Origin: an uncultured Fretibacterium sp.
GTDB lineage: Bacteria > Synergistota > Synergistia > Synergistales > Aminobacteriaceae
Direction of reading: 5' to 3'
Assembly (NCBI GenBank): GCA_937892105.1
Contig: CALAUZ010000260.1
Span: 1 to 7,863 of the forward strand
DNA length: 7,863 nt
The position numbers and the translations under genes are program-made. Of the stretch, positions 1 to 7,863 are shown piece by piece. The notes under the pieces are model-generated. The model ran no database searches. It saw nothing but the letters and a program-made list of their open reading frames with translations, and was not told the origin of the DNA. Positions within the stretch are counted from its first letter, which is position 1. Each line of letters starts with the position of its first letter.

Positions 1-46
1 ATTAAGCAAATTATTACAATCTGTGCGGAATAAACAGCTCAAATTT

Positions 47-1375
<1,329 letters not shown>

Positions 1376-1381
1376 TCTATC

Positions 1382-2428
1382 ATGAAAAATTTCTTAATCG
1401 CAGCAATATTATTATTCGTCCTGAGTGTTTCAGCGTTTGCGGGCAAACCCCTTGTAATCCGCGAACAGGGTGTTTTCTCAGCAGGAGGAACAGTAACAGA
1501 GCCTCTCCCAGGTGAGTTAAACGTGTCAGAGAACTGGCTTGATTTCTCACGTGCAGGCAATACGGCTCATGTCGACCACGCAAATGTTTTCTACCAGATA
1601 CCAGACGGCGAGAACAAAACCCCGATAGTTTACCTTCACGGTTACGGGCAGACTCGAACAGGCTGGTAGAGTACTCCCGACAGGCGCGAAGGCTGGAGCG
1701 ATATTTTCCTGAGGAAAGGCCGTGCGGCGTTTCTAGTGGATCAGCCTAGACGCGGTGCAGCAGGTTCAACAGTCAAAATCGTCAACAACGAACAGGATAC
1801 ACGCGCGAACGGAACAGAATTTAACCCGGGCGATCAGGCATGGTATACGCATTTCAGAATCGGACGTGGGACTCCTAATCGATATGAAGGCAGTCAATTT
1901 CCTGAAGGTGAAGCAGCATTAAATCAATTCTTGCGCCAGATGACTCCGAATACAGGCAATTATGACGTTGTTGTTATGGGAAGTGCTTTAAGCGCAGTAT
2001 TGTCGGAAGTGCATTCAATGACGGGCAAAAAGGCAGTTTACCTGACGCATTCACAGGGCGGGCGTGTAGGCTGGCAGACAGACACAAAGAACGTTGCAGC
2101 AATTGTAGCAATAGAACCTGGATTTGCTCCTGAAGTAGGCAGTGAGACATACAAAAAATTCGTAGCTGCAAAAATTCCGATGATATTCTATTTCGGTGAT
2201 TATATCGAAAACGGCCCGAATGACATAAAGAGTACTGCATTCTGGAAGAGCGTTCTTGACCAGTGCAGAGACTTTTCCAGACACTATAACGAGGACGGCG
2301 GAGACGCTACAGTGATATATCTTCCTGATGAAGGAATAACAGGCAACAGTCATTTCATGTTTCAGGAATTGAACAACAAAGAAATAGCTTAGCACATAGA
2401 AAAATGGATCGAATCGAAGGGATTGTAA
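1382..2428 (+). pseudogene. Secreted alpha/beta hydrolase (esterase-713-like) with two in-frame TAG codons
   Basis: This would be an exported serine esterase of about 348 residues. The N-terminus MKNFLIAAILLFVLSVSAFA is a Sec signal peptide with likely cleavage after AFA. The core shows the oxyanion region YLHGYGQTRTGW, strand VDQPRRG, nucleophile elbow THSQGG (Ser at codon 224), acid in AIEPG (Glu at codon 245) and catalytic His in GNSHFMFQ (codon 324). This spacing and the GNSH..NN..IA ending are typical of hydrolases related to bacterial esterase 713. Codon 96 (1667-1669) is TAG; the same frame continues at once with STPDRREGWSDIF, which belongs to the family. Codon 337 (2390-2392) is also TAG, followed by HIEKWIESKGL and a TAA at 2426-2428, again family-like. 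The first stop cuts before all three catalytic residues. The simplest reading is a nonsense-mutated gene. TAG readthrough or reassignment is a less likely alternative. The true gene end is taken as the TAA. Confidence 0.8.
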
Positions 2429-2432
2429 ATTT

Positions 2433-4042
2433 ATGACACGTAAAATTTTTGTATGCGTTTTTATTATTACTCTTGCGTTTGCTGGAGTATATTTGCTGAA
2501 ATAATTTCCGGGCCTGGTGTGGCTGTTGTCGACGTTGAAGGAGGGAAGTTGCAAGGCTATGTTCGCGACGGAATTTTTACATATCACGGAGTGCCTTACG
2601 CTGAAGCAGGGTTATTCATGCCTCCCACTAAATTAAAATCTTGGGACGGGATCAAAATGGCTGTAACGTATGGCAATGTCTCGCCGCAGGGAATTTCACA
2701 AGCTGAAGATATGTTCGCAGCTCACTGGTACTGGCCCTTGTGGAATACCAGAAATTACCATCAGAGCAATAACTGTCAGAATCTTAATATCTGGACACCC
2801 GGACTTGACGGCAAAAAACGCCCTGTAATGATTTGGCTTCACGGCGGAGGTTTTGAGGCAGGCTCTTCGAGCGTTGAAGATATTTACGACGGCGAAAATC
2901 TTTCACGTAAAGGTGATGTTGTTGTCGTTTCCGTCAATCACAGATTGAATGTACTCGGATTTCTTGATTTATCAGCTTACGGCGAAGAATATAAATATTC
3001 CGGCAATCTCGGAATTATGGATTTAGTCGCGGCTCTTGAATGGGTGAAAGCCAACATAGCGAAGTTCGGAGGAGACCCTGATAACGTAACGCTGTTCGGA
3101 CAGTCAGGGGGCGGCGCAAAAATTTTGACGTTAATGGCTGTTCCTGCTGCAAAAGGATTGTTTCACAAAGCAATAGAACAGAGCGGAGCAGTCGAACTCA
3201 TGGGAATAACTTTACCCGATCAGAAAGCCTCAAGACGTGTCGCAGAATTGACTCTGAAAAATTTAGAAGTATCGAAGCCGTCAGAGCTTGTGAATATCCC
3301 CTATCAAAAATTACGTGAAGCTGCAGATAAAGCAATGACTCAAGCAATAAAAGAAGGGGAAATAATTTATTCATGGTCTCCTGTTAGAGATGGCGATTAT
3401 ATTCCTGCTGATCCTGTTGAAGGCGGATTTCCGGAACAGGCGAAAGATATTCCGTTATTAATAGGTTCTTGCCTGAATGAATGGGTAACAATTCCGTTAT
3501 TTGCGGACATGGCACTAACTCAGAGAGATAACAAAAATTTTTGGACTGAACAGCAAATCGGCGATAAGTTGCGTGAGAAATACGGCAACAAAGCAGACGA
3601 AATTGCCCAAGCATTTATGAAGGCATATCCCAGCAAGAAGCCCGCAGACGCTCTTTATGTTGATACATGGCTGAGAACTCGCGCATTAAAGACTATGAAC
3701 GCAAAAGCAGCACAGAACGGTGCACCCGTTTATGCCTATGTGTTTACATGGGAAACACCTGTAATGGGAGGCTATGCAATGGCATATCACTGCTCAGAAC
3801 TGCCGTTTGTGTTCAACAATATTGCGCTGAGTGAGACTGCGACAGGAGGCGGCGAAAAAGCTAAAGTGCTTGCAGACAAAGTTTCTCAGGCATGGATTAA
3901 TTTTGCCCGTACAGGTAGTCCAGGCTGGAAAGCATACACGCGCAATGAAGGAGCAATGATAATTATTGATGATGAGTTTTCATTAAGTTATCACCATGAT
4001 GACGAATTAATGAAGTTATTGATGCCCGATTATGAATATTAA
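2433..4042 (+). pseudogene. Secreted type-B carboxylesterase with frameshift between signal peptide and mature enzyme
   Basis: Type-B carboxylesterases (para-nitrobenzyl esterase family) hydrolyse carboxylic esters, including bulky aromatic ones. An ATG at 2433, preceded by AAGGGA at 2417-2422, starts a clear signal peptide (MTRKIFVCVFIITLAFAG) that stops at TAA 2502-2504. From about 2492 the mature enzyme continues in another frame: EIISGPGVAVVDVEGGKLQG, FTYHGVPYAE, oxyanion motif HGGGF, the SVNHRLNVLGFL segment, nucleophile FGQSGGGAK (Ser at 3104-3106), acid in SCLNEW (Glu at 3479-3481) and His in HCSELPFVF (3788-3790). Removing one TA of the TATA at 2488-2491 restores a continuous reading with junction AFAGVFAE, a sensible cleavage site; a 1-base deletion would also do. 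The repaired protein would be about 535 residues, normal for the family. An ATG at 2453 gives 529 residues in the mature frame, but it has no ribosome site and no basic, hydrophobic signal segment. Catalysis looks intact but export is probably lost. The gene lies 4 bases after the preceding TAA. Confidence 0.85.
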
Positions 4043-4955
4043 AATTAAATTTGCAGCTGTCCTGATTGTATGCTTATTAAATTTCAGGGCAGCATATGCC
4101 TTTGCGTTTGATGATAATACAAGAATTTCTGAGGTAATTAATAATTCCTTGTTTGGCAGTTACGGAAGATTGATTTTCCCGCTGGATAAAAGCTATTACA
4201 GTGGAGATATATTAGGGAATTTGCATCTCACATGGTACAGCAACATAAAAACAGCCAGAACTGTTGAAGTAATAAATTACATGTTGTCGCAGGTTCAGCG
4301 CGGCGGCAGAATTTTTTACCCGATATATCCTGAAAATGATCCTCGCTCACGTGATACCGGGGTATTTTTCTTCAAGGGCAGACCCGGAAATAAATTCGCG
4401 ATTTGCTGTGCCGGAGGAGGTTTTGCGTTTGTCGGGGCGATTCATGATAGTTTTCCTCATGCTCTTGAACTCTCAAAGAAAGGCTATAACGCATTTGCAT
4501 TAATTTATCGTCCCGGAGCAGATACAGCCTGCGAAGATTTAGCTCGAGCAATAGCTTTTATTCATGAGAATGCTTCCGAGCTTGAAGTTGATGTTAATAA
4601 TTATTCGTTATGGGGAGGGAGCGCAGGAGCAAGAATGGCAGCATGGCTTGGAAGTTACGGGCCTGAATATTTTGGCGAAAAGAAATATTCCCGCCCTTCA
4701 GCAGTAATAATGCAGTATACCGGATTATCTGAAGTAAACGGCAATGAACCTCCGACCTATAACTGTGTAGGAACAAATGACGGGATAGCATCTTATCAAA
4801 CAATGCAGAGTCGAATCAGCAGAATGAAAGCTAACGGAACAGACGCAGAAATAGAAATTTTTGAGGGATTATCACACGGTTTCGGACTCGGTGAAGGAAC
4901 TGTGGCAGAAGGCTGGCTCAACAGAGCTGTAAATTTTTGGGAGCGACAGAACTGA
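4032..4955 (+). CDS. Secreted alpha/beta hydrolase (BD-FAE/acetyl-esterase-like)
   Basis: This is an intact exported serine hydrolase of 307 residues. Residues 1-23 are a Sec signal peptide (KIKF n-region, AAVLIVCLL core, cleavage after AYA). The oxyanion region is ICCAGGGF (residues 124-131), resembling the CPGGGY motif of small carbohydrate-type esterases rather than the usual HGGG. Other marks are GYNAFALIYRPG, DLARAIAFIHENA and elbow WGGSAGAR with Ser197; the acid is probably Asp250 in VGTNDG and the His is His282 in LSHGFGLG. The order and spacing are those of feruloyl-, acetyl- or xylan-acetyl-esterase-like hydrolases, but the substrate cannot be read from sequence. The start overlaps the carboxylesterase end by 11 bases and has no convincing Shine-Dalgarno, so translation is probably coupled to ribosomes finishing the upstream gene. 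Frameshift of that gene could therefore lower its expression. It ends in TGA, 48 bases before the flavoprotein gene. Confidence 0.88.
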   Translation: MNIKIKFAAVLIVCLLNFRAAYAFAFDDNTRISEVINNSLFGSYGRLIFPLDKSYYSGDILGNLHLTWYSNIKTARTVEVINYMLSQVQRGGRIFYPIYPENDPRSRDTGVFFFKGRPGNKFAICCAGGGFAFVGAIHDSFPHALELSKKGYNAFALIYRPGADTACEDLARAIAFIHENASELEVDVNNYSLWGGSAGARMAAWLGSYGPEYFGEKKYSRPSAVIMQYTGLSEVNGNEPPTYNCVGTNDGIASYQTMQSRISRMKANGTDAEIEIFEGLSHGFGLGEGTVAEGWLNRAVNFWERQN

Positions 4956-4987
4956 ATCACGGTTCGTTACTCATAGATATATTTTAT

Positions 4988-4994
4988 AAGGAGG
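4988..4994 (+). promoter_or_regulatory. Ribosome binding site of the flavoprotein reductase
   Basis: AAGGAGG sits 9 bases before the ATG at 5004 and selects it over the adjacent ATG at 5007 (12 bases). The 48-base gap before the gene holds AT-rich sequence (TAGATATATTTTAT at 4975-4988) that could include a -10 element, but no good -35 partner is visible, so an independent promoter is not claimed. Confidence 0.85.
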
Positions 4995-5003
4995 AATTTT
5001 TCC

Positions 5004-7061
5004 ATGATGAAACGTTTTTTATTTAGCTTGCTGGTTGTGATTATGATGATTGCTTCAGCGAGTGGGGAACAGACTGTCTACAAAGGCAGTGCAAAGGGCT
5101 TCGGCAGTCAGGTTAATGTTGAAGTTACTATCGATAATGGCAAAGTCGTCGGCTTGAAAGTTGATGACTCCGGCGAGAGTTACACAATGGCGAATGTTAC
5201 ACGTGAGAGCAGCATCGAGAAAGTCATTAGTGCGATTCTTGCGGCAGGGAAGGCTGAAGGTGTTGATGCGACAAGCGGAGCAACGTTCACTAGCAAAGCT
5301 GTTATAGCAGTCGTTAATGAAGCACTTGCAGGCGGTAAGACTGATTTATCGGGCGTGAAAATTGAGTACAAACCGGGGACTTATACTGGACATGGAAAAG
5401 GACGCGCAGGAGATATTGAAGTCAGCGTTACGGTGAGTTCTGAGCGTATAGAGAAAATCGAGGTTGGCAAAAACGGTGAAACTGTCGGAGTTAAAGATCT
5501 GGCTTTTATCGGAATGCGTGATGAAATTTTGTCGAATCAATCCTTGGGAGTGGACTCTGCATCAGGTGCAACAATGACTGCCAACGGTTTTATGGACGCT
5601 GTTAGCGATGCTCTCACACAAGCAAGCAATGAGAAAGTTATTGCGGCATTGAAGGCTGTTCCTGTAGCTCATGTTTCTCCTGTGGCTGAAAATATCGAGA
5701 CTCAAATTGTAGTTGTAGGTGCAGGAATGTCCGGGCTTATAGCTTCACTTACTGCGGCACAAAAGGGAGCTGATGTCGTTCTTGTAGAGAAAATGCCGTT
5801 TGTCGGAGGTAATCTATTTTTAGCTGGCGGCGGGCTTGGAACAGTTGAGGCAGAAGTTGTTGACGCTAATGACGATCTTGCGAGAACGTTGGCATATTTC
5901 AAGATGGTCAATGAAACGAGCGAACGTCAACCTGATTATGATTTCATTGCTAAGATGCTTCCTGAAACTGGACGCGCTATTGACTGGCTAGTAAAAGATT
6001 TCGGCTTGAGCTACGCTTTCTCGGATAGAGGCGATTATGTCCGAACAAATTTTGGGACTCCTGAAGATCGTTCGGGGGCTGCGTTTGCTAAACAACTTGA
6101 TGAATTAAACCGTAAACAGGGCGTGAAGATTTTGCTCAACACAAAGGCAGAACATATCATCGTGAATAACGGCAGGGCTGAAGGCGTAATAGTTACCAAT
6201 GAGTCTGGAATGTTTACGATTAAGGCACAAAAAGTTATTCTTGCGACTGGCGGGGCTTCGAGAAATTGGGAGCGAATGACTAAAGCTAATCCAGAGTTAA
6301 AGGTTGTGAAGTTTTTCGAGGAAGCAGCTGTATCATCAACGGGCGATGGTTTTGACATGATGGAAGAGGTTGGCACGAAAATGGACGTAGGACCTTATGT
6401 GAAGTCAGCATATCCGGATATAAGTATTGCGTTCGGATACACATTCCGCAACAGTCCCACCCAACAGAATCAAATTGTAGTAAACGCTGAAGGCAAACGA
6501 GTCGCCAATGAAAGTCCCTACAATCAAATGTACTTCAACAAACAAATGCTTCGACAGGCTTCCCCTGCTTATTATGCGATATATGAATCAAGTATGATAC
6601 CGGAATATTTCAAGGCTGATGCAGATCGACTTGCGCTCAACGAGGATAACACAGTAGTAGTTAAGGCCGATACGCTGAAGGAACTTGCCGTGAAAATGGG
6701 AATTGATTATAAAACGCTTCGTGCCACATTCGACCGGTATAATCAATTTTGCGCTGATGGAAAAGATTCGGACTTCGGCAAAGACCCAAGCCACTTGATC
6801 TCATACAAGGAAGACGGCTCGCTGTATGCAGTTCGTGTTTATACTGCTTCATGGGGAACTATCGGCGGAGCGGTGACTGATGATACTTTCCACGTAATTG
6901 ACGCTAATGGCAAGGCTATAGAGAATCTATTTGCTGTCGGAGAGTGCTCAACGGCTCGTTTGTTCGGAGATTATTACTTCGGAGGCTTCTCGCTGGGATT
7001 CTACACTGCTGCCGGGCACATTGCCGGGACAGAAGCTGTAAGAGAGATTAACACGAAGTAA
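5004..7061 (+). CDS. Exported FMN/FAD reductase, fumarate-reductase/urocanate-reductase superfamily
   Basis: This intact 685-residue flavoprotein is predicted to pass electrons from FMN to FAD and reduce a C=C bond outside the cytoplasm. Residues 1-20 form a Sec signal peptide (MMKRFLFSLLVVIMM core). Two FMN-binding domains follow, at about 24-112 and 124-206, each with the flavin-transferase (ApbE) motif: DATSGAT with Thr94 and DSASGAT with Thr190. From about 233 comes the FAD_binding_2 domain: VVVGAGMSG (dinucleotide loop from Gly239), LVEKMPFVGGN, the EDRSGAAF segment whose Arg356 may be the catalytic proton donor, LATGGASRNWE, and the C-terminal FAD segment NLFAVGECS. No CXXCH heme site is present, unlike Shewanella flavocytochrome c. 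The substrate positions differ from fumarate reductases: WGTIGG (617-622) replaces HHTMGG and DYYFGG (656-661) replaces YNRLGG. The class is secure, the substrate unknown. It is probably the last gene of the esterase operon. Confidence 0.92.
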   Translation: MMKRFLFSLLVVIMMIASASGEQTVYKGSAKGFGSQVNVEVTIDNGKVVGLKVDDSGESYTMANVTRESSIEKVISAILAAGKAEGVDATSGATFTSKAVIAVVNEALAGGKTDLSGVKIEYKPGTYTGHGKGRAGDIEVSVTVSSERIEKIEVGKNGETVGVKDLAFIGMRDEILSNQSLGVDSASGATMTANGFMDAVSDALTQASNEKVIAALKAVPVAHVSPVAENIETQIVVVGAGMSGLIASLTAAQKGADVVLVEKMPFVGGNLFLAGGGLGTVEAEVVDANDDLARTLAYFKMVNETSERQPDYDFIAKMLPETGRAIDWLVKDFGLSYAFSDRGDYVRTNFGTPEDRSGAAFAKQLDELNRKQGVKILLNTKAEHIIVNNGRAEGVIVTNESGMFTIKAQKVILATGGASRNWERMTKANPELKVVKFFEEAAVSSTGDGFDMMEEVGTKMDVGPYVKSAYPDISIAFGYTFRNSPTQQNQIVVNAEGKRVANESPYNQMYFNKQMLRQASPAYYAIYESSMIPEYFKADADRLALNEDNTVVVKADTLKELAVKMGIDYKTLRATFDRYNQFCADGKDSDFGKDPSHLISYKEDGSLYAVRVYTASWGTIGGAVTDDTFHVIDANGKAIENLFAVGECSTARLFGDYYFGGFSLGFYTAAGHIAGTEAVREINTK

Positions 7062-7077
7062 ACACTGTAACTTTTGA

Positions 7078-7102
7078 GGGAGTGCTTGAAAGAAGTATTC
7101 CC
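7078..7102 (+). terminator. Probable hairpin terminator after the flavoprotein gene
   Basis: GGGAGTGCTT (7078-7087), a 5-base loop GAAAG and AAGTATTCCC (7093-7102) form a 10-bp stem with two G-U pairs and no mismatch. It begins 17 bases after the stop codon. The following GTTTATAC is a weak T tract, so termination may be incomplete or Rho-assisted. Its position at the end of the operon supports the call. Confidence 0.65.
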
Positions 7103-7112
7103 GTTTATACCC

Positions 7113-7128
7113 TTCACTCATTCACTCA
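7113..7128. repeat. Tandem 8-mer, two exact copies
   Basis: TTCACTCA occurs twice in direct succession, followed by a partial CT. It lies just after the probable terminator. No function is suggested. Confidence 0.6.
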
Positions 7129-7163
7129 CTAGCACTAAAAATAGTTCAGCCTAACTTCCTCCT

Positions 7164-7187
7164 ACGTTTACGCTTACGTTTACCCTG
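7164..7187. repeat. Degenerate 12-bp tandem repeat
   Basis: ACGTTTACGCTT is followed directly by ACGTTTACCCTG, 10 of 12 positions identical, and then by a partial ACGACGTTTA. On the - strand one frame through it reads as alternating Lys and Arg. It may be a simple repeat or the tail of a decayed basic protein. Confidence 0.5.
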
Positions 7188-7545
7188 ACGACGTTTAAGG
7201 AAAGCCAGAAACCTAACACCTCGAATACAAAAACGAGGACAATACAATAATCCCCTCAAAGATATAAGCAAAGACAAAGTGGAATAAATTGGAGAAAGAG
7301 AAGACCCTAAAAAACGCGCAGCAGAATCGTGACTCTTAGAGCCTGTTCAGTATCTTCTGAAAACATGATATACTTCTCCCAAATTTAATTTAAGGATCCA
7401 GATAAACATAGGTAAGGCTAGCAATGAGGAGAAAGTGACTTCGCAACAAAGGGAGATAAGATTCTAAAGTAAGATGCGGGAGAGTCTATTCTAAATCACT
7501 TAGGTGCTGGTAAGAAATTTTTCCTGAATTTTGAGGAATATTATT

Positions 7546-7863
7546 TACCGTATATTTATCTTATATATTTTATATAGTTTACGCATCAATATAGAACTAG
7601 ATTTAGAATATATACTGTAATATATAATAGATATATAACTGTTTATAAGATTTATAGTGTAAACGTTTTATATTATAAGTATGTAGGAAATATAGAATAT
7701 AAAATATTAGTAGTATAATCGTATAATATTATTAAGTGTTACAACTCTTTACAGTAAAAGGTTGTAATTATAGAAAAATATATTTCTAATCTATTATTAT
7801 TTATTCTATGAGCAATACTATATTAGAGTGTAAGAATATTAAAGTATTGATATAGAGTAGTTA
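7546..7863. other. Extremely A+T-rich non-coding tail
   Basis: From about 7546 the composition changes sharply. I counted about 55 G or C in 7561-7863, near 18%, against a visibly higher level in the genes. All frames are closed by frequent TAA and TAG codons. The sequence is dominated by TATA, ATAGAATAT and similar words without a clean repeat unit. It runs to the window edge, so it may be the border of a mobile or foreign region, a spacer, or a poorly assembled contig end. Confidence 0.7.
7739..7767. repeat. 29-base dyad in the A+T-rich tail
   Basis: TTACAAC (7739-7745) and GTTGTAA (7761-7767) are exact inverted copies, and the centre TTTACAGTAAA (7748-7758) is itself a perfect odd dyad. 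Around base 7753, 12 of 14 positions are complementary; one of the two exceptions would be a G-U pair in RNA. It could be an operator or a hairpin. Neither flank carries a T run typical of a terminator. Confidence 0.55.

Larger units (their letters stand above)
7103..7545. other. Intergenic stretch without a supportable gene
   Basis: Base composition is near that of the genes at first, but all frames break often and I recognise no protein, tRNA or rRNA. It contains two short tandem repeats (7113-7128 and 7164-7187) and a 66-codon open stretch on the - strand (7149-7346) without an ATG. No inverted terminal repeats or transposase motifs are visible. Confidence 0.6.

Noticed and set aside
2453..2455. 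ATG as the native start of the carboxylesterase
   Set aside because: The ATG at 2433 has a ribosome site and encodes a proper signal peptide; starting at 2453 yields MRFYYYSCVCW, with neither.
2487..2504. Programmed ribosomal frameshift in the carboxylesterase
   Set aside because: A -1 shift would be needed, but no X-XXY-YYZ slippery heptamer, downstream hairpin or pseudoknot is apparent; a TA duplication explains it more simply.
2051..2587. 178-codon open frame on the minus strand
   Set aside because: It lies antisense to the first hydrolase, whose family motifs (nucleophile elbow, His segment) are clear on the + strand, and its translation matches no family I recognise.
4956..5003. Separate promoter for the flavoprotein
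   Set aside because: The gap is AT-rich with a possible -10 element, but no matching -35 hexamer at the right distance could be identified.
6035..6376. 113-codon open frame on the minus strand
   Set aside because: It is wholly inside the flavoprotein gene, antisense to the conserved FAD domain, and its Ser/Pro/Ala-rich translation is typical of a mirror frame.
7103..7863. Insertion sequence, CRISPR array or tRNA in the right-hand non-coding part
   Set aside because: No transposase motif, no terminal inverted repeats, no regularly spaced repeats and no cloverleaf with a TTC-type T arm were found.

Overview
The window holds one five-gene block on the + strand (about 773-7061), a truncated restriction gene on the - strand at its left edge, and about 760 bases of non-coding DNA at its right edge. 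The coding part has moderate G+C and Shine-Dalgarno sites of the AAGGAGG type. Four of the products carry, or once carried, Sec signal peptides, and the last is a heme-free FMN/FAD reductase of the fumarate-reductase superfamily. This fits an anaerobic, probably gut or rumen, bacterium. Synergistota is my first guess and a Firmicute is possible; this is inference from gene content, since no rRNA or other marker is present.

Left edge (1-1375): the 3' part of a type I restriction endonuclease R subunit (- strand) meets the 3' part of an aldo/keto reductase (+ strand) at about 770-776. Both genes lack their 5' ends, so two unrelated genes have been cut and joined head to head.

Middle (1382-4955): three secreted alpha/beta-hydrolase genes follow in close order. 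The first is an esterase-713-like hydrolase with two in-frame TAG codons and recognisable family sequence beyond each. The second is a type-B carboxylesterase with an intact catalytic triad, but its signal peptide is in a different frame from the mature enzyme, best explained by an extra TA dinucleotide. The third is intact, overlaps the second by 11 bases and has a full Ser-Asp-His triad.

Right (5004-7061): an intact 685-residue exported flavoprotein has two FMN-binding domains, each with a covalent-FMN motif, followed by a fumarate-reductase-type FAD domain. The fold is clear, but the His and Arg that hold the dicarboxylate in true fumarate reductases are replaced by Gly and Tyr, so the natural acceptor is probably not fumarate. 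A hairpin at 7078-7102 probably ends the transcript.

Working model (inference): exported esterases release a compound outside the cytoplasm, and the exported flavoprotein reduces that compound, or a related one, as an electron acceptor. The aldo/keto reductase would have handled a carbonyl product inside the cell. In this copy the upstream half of the operon is damaged (truncation, two nonsense codons, one frameshift) while the two downstream genes are intact. From 7103 to the end I find no supportable gene; the last 300 bases are extremely A+T-rich (about 18% G+C) and contain one notable 29-base dyad.
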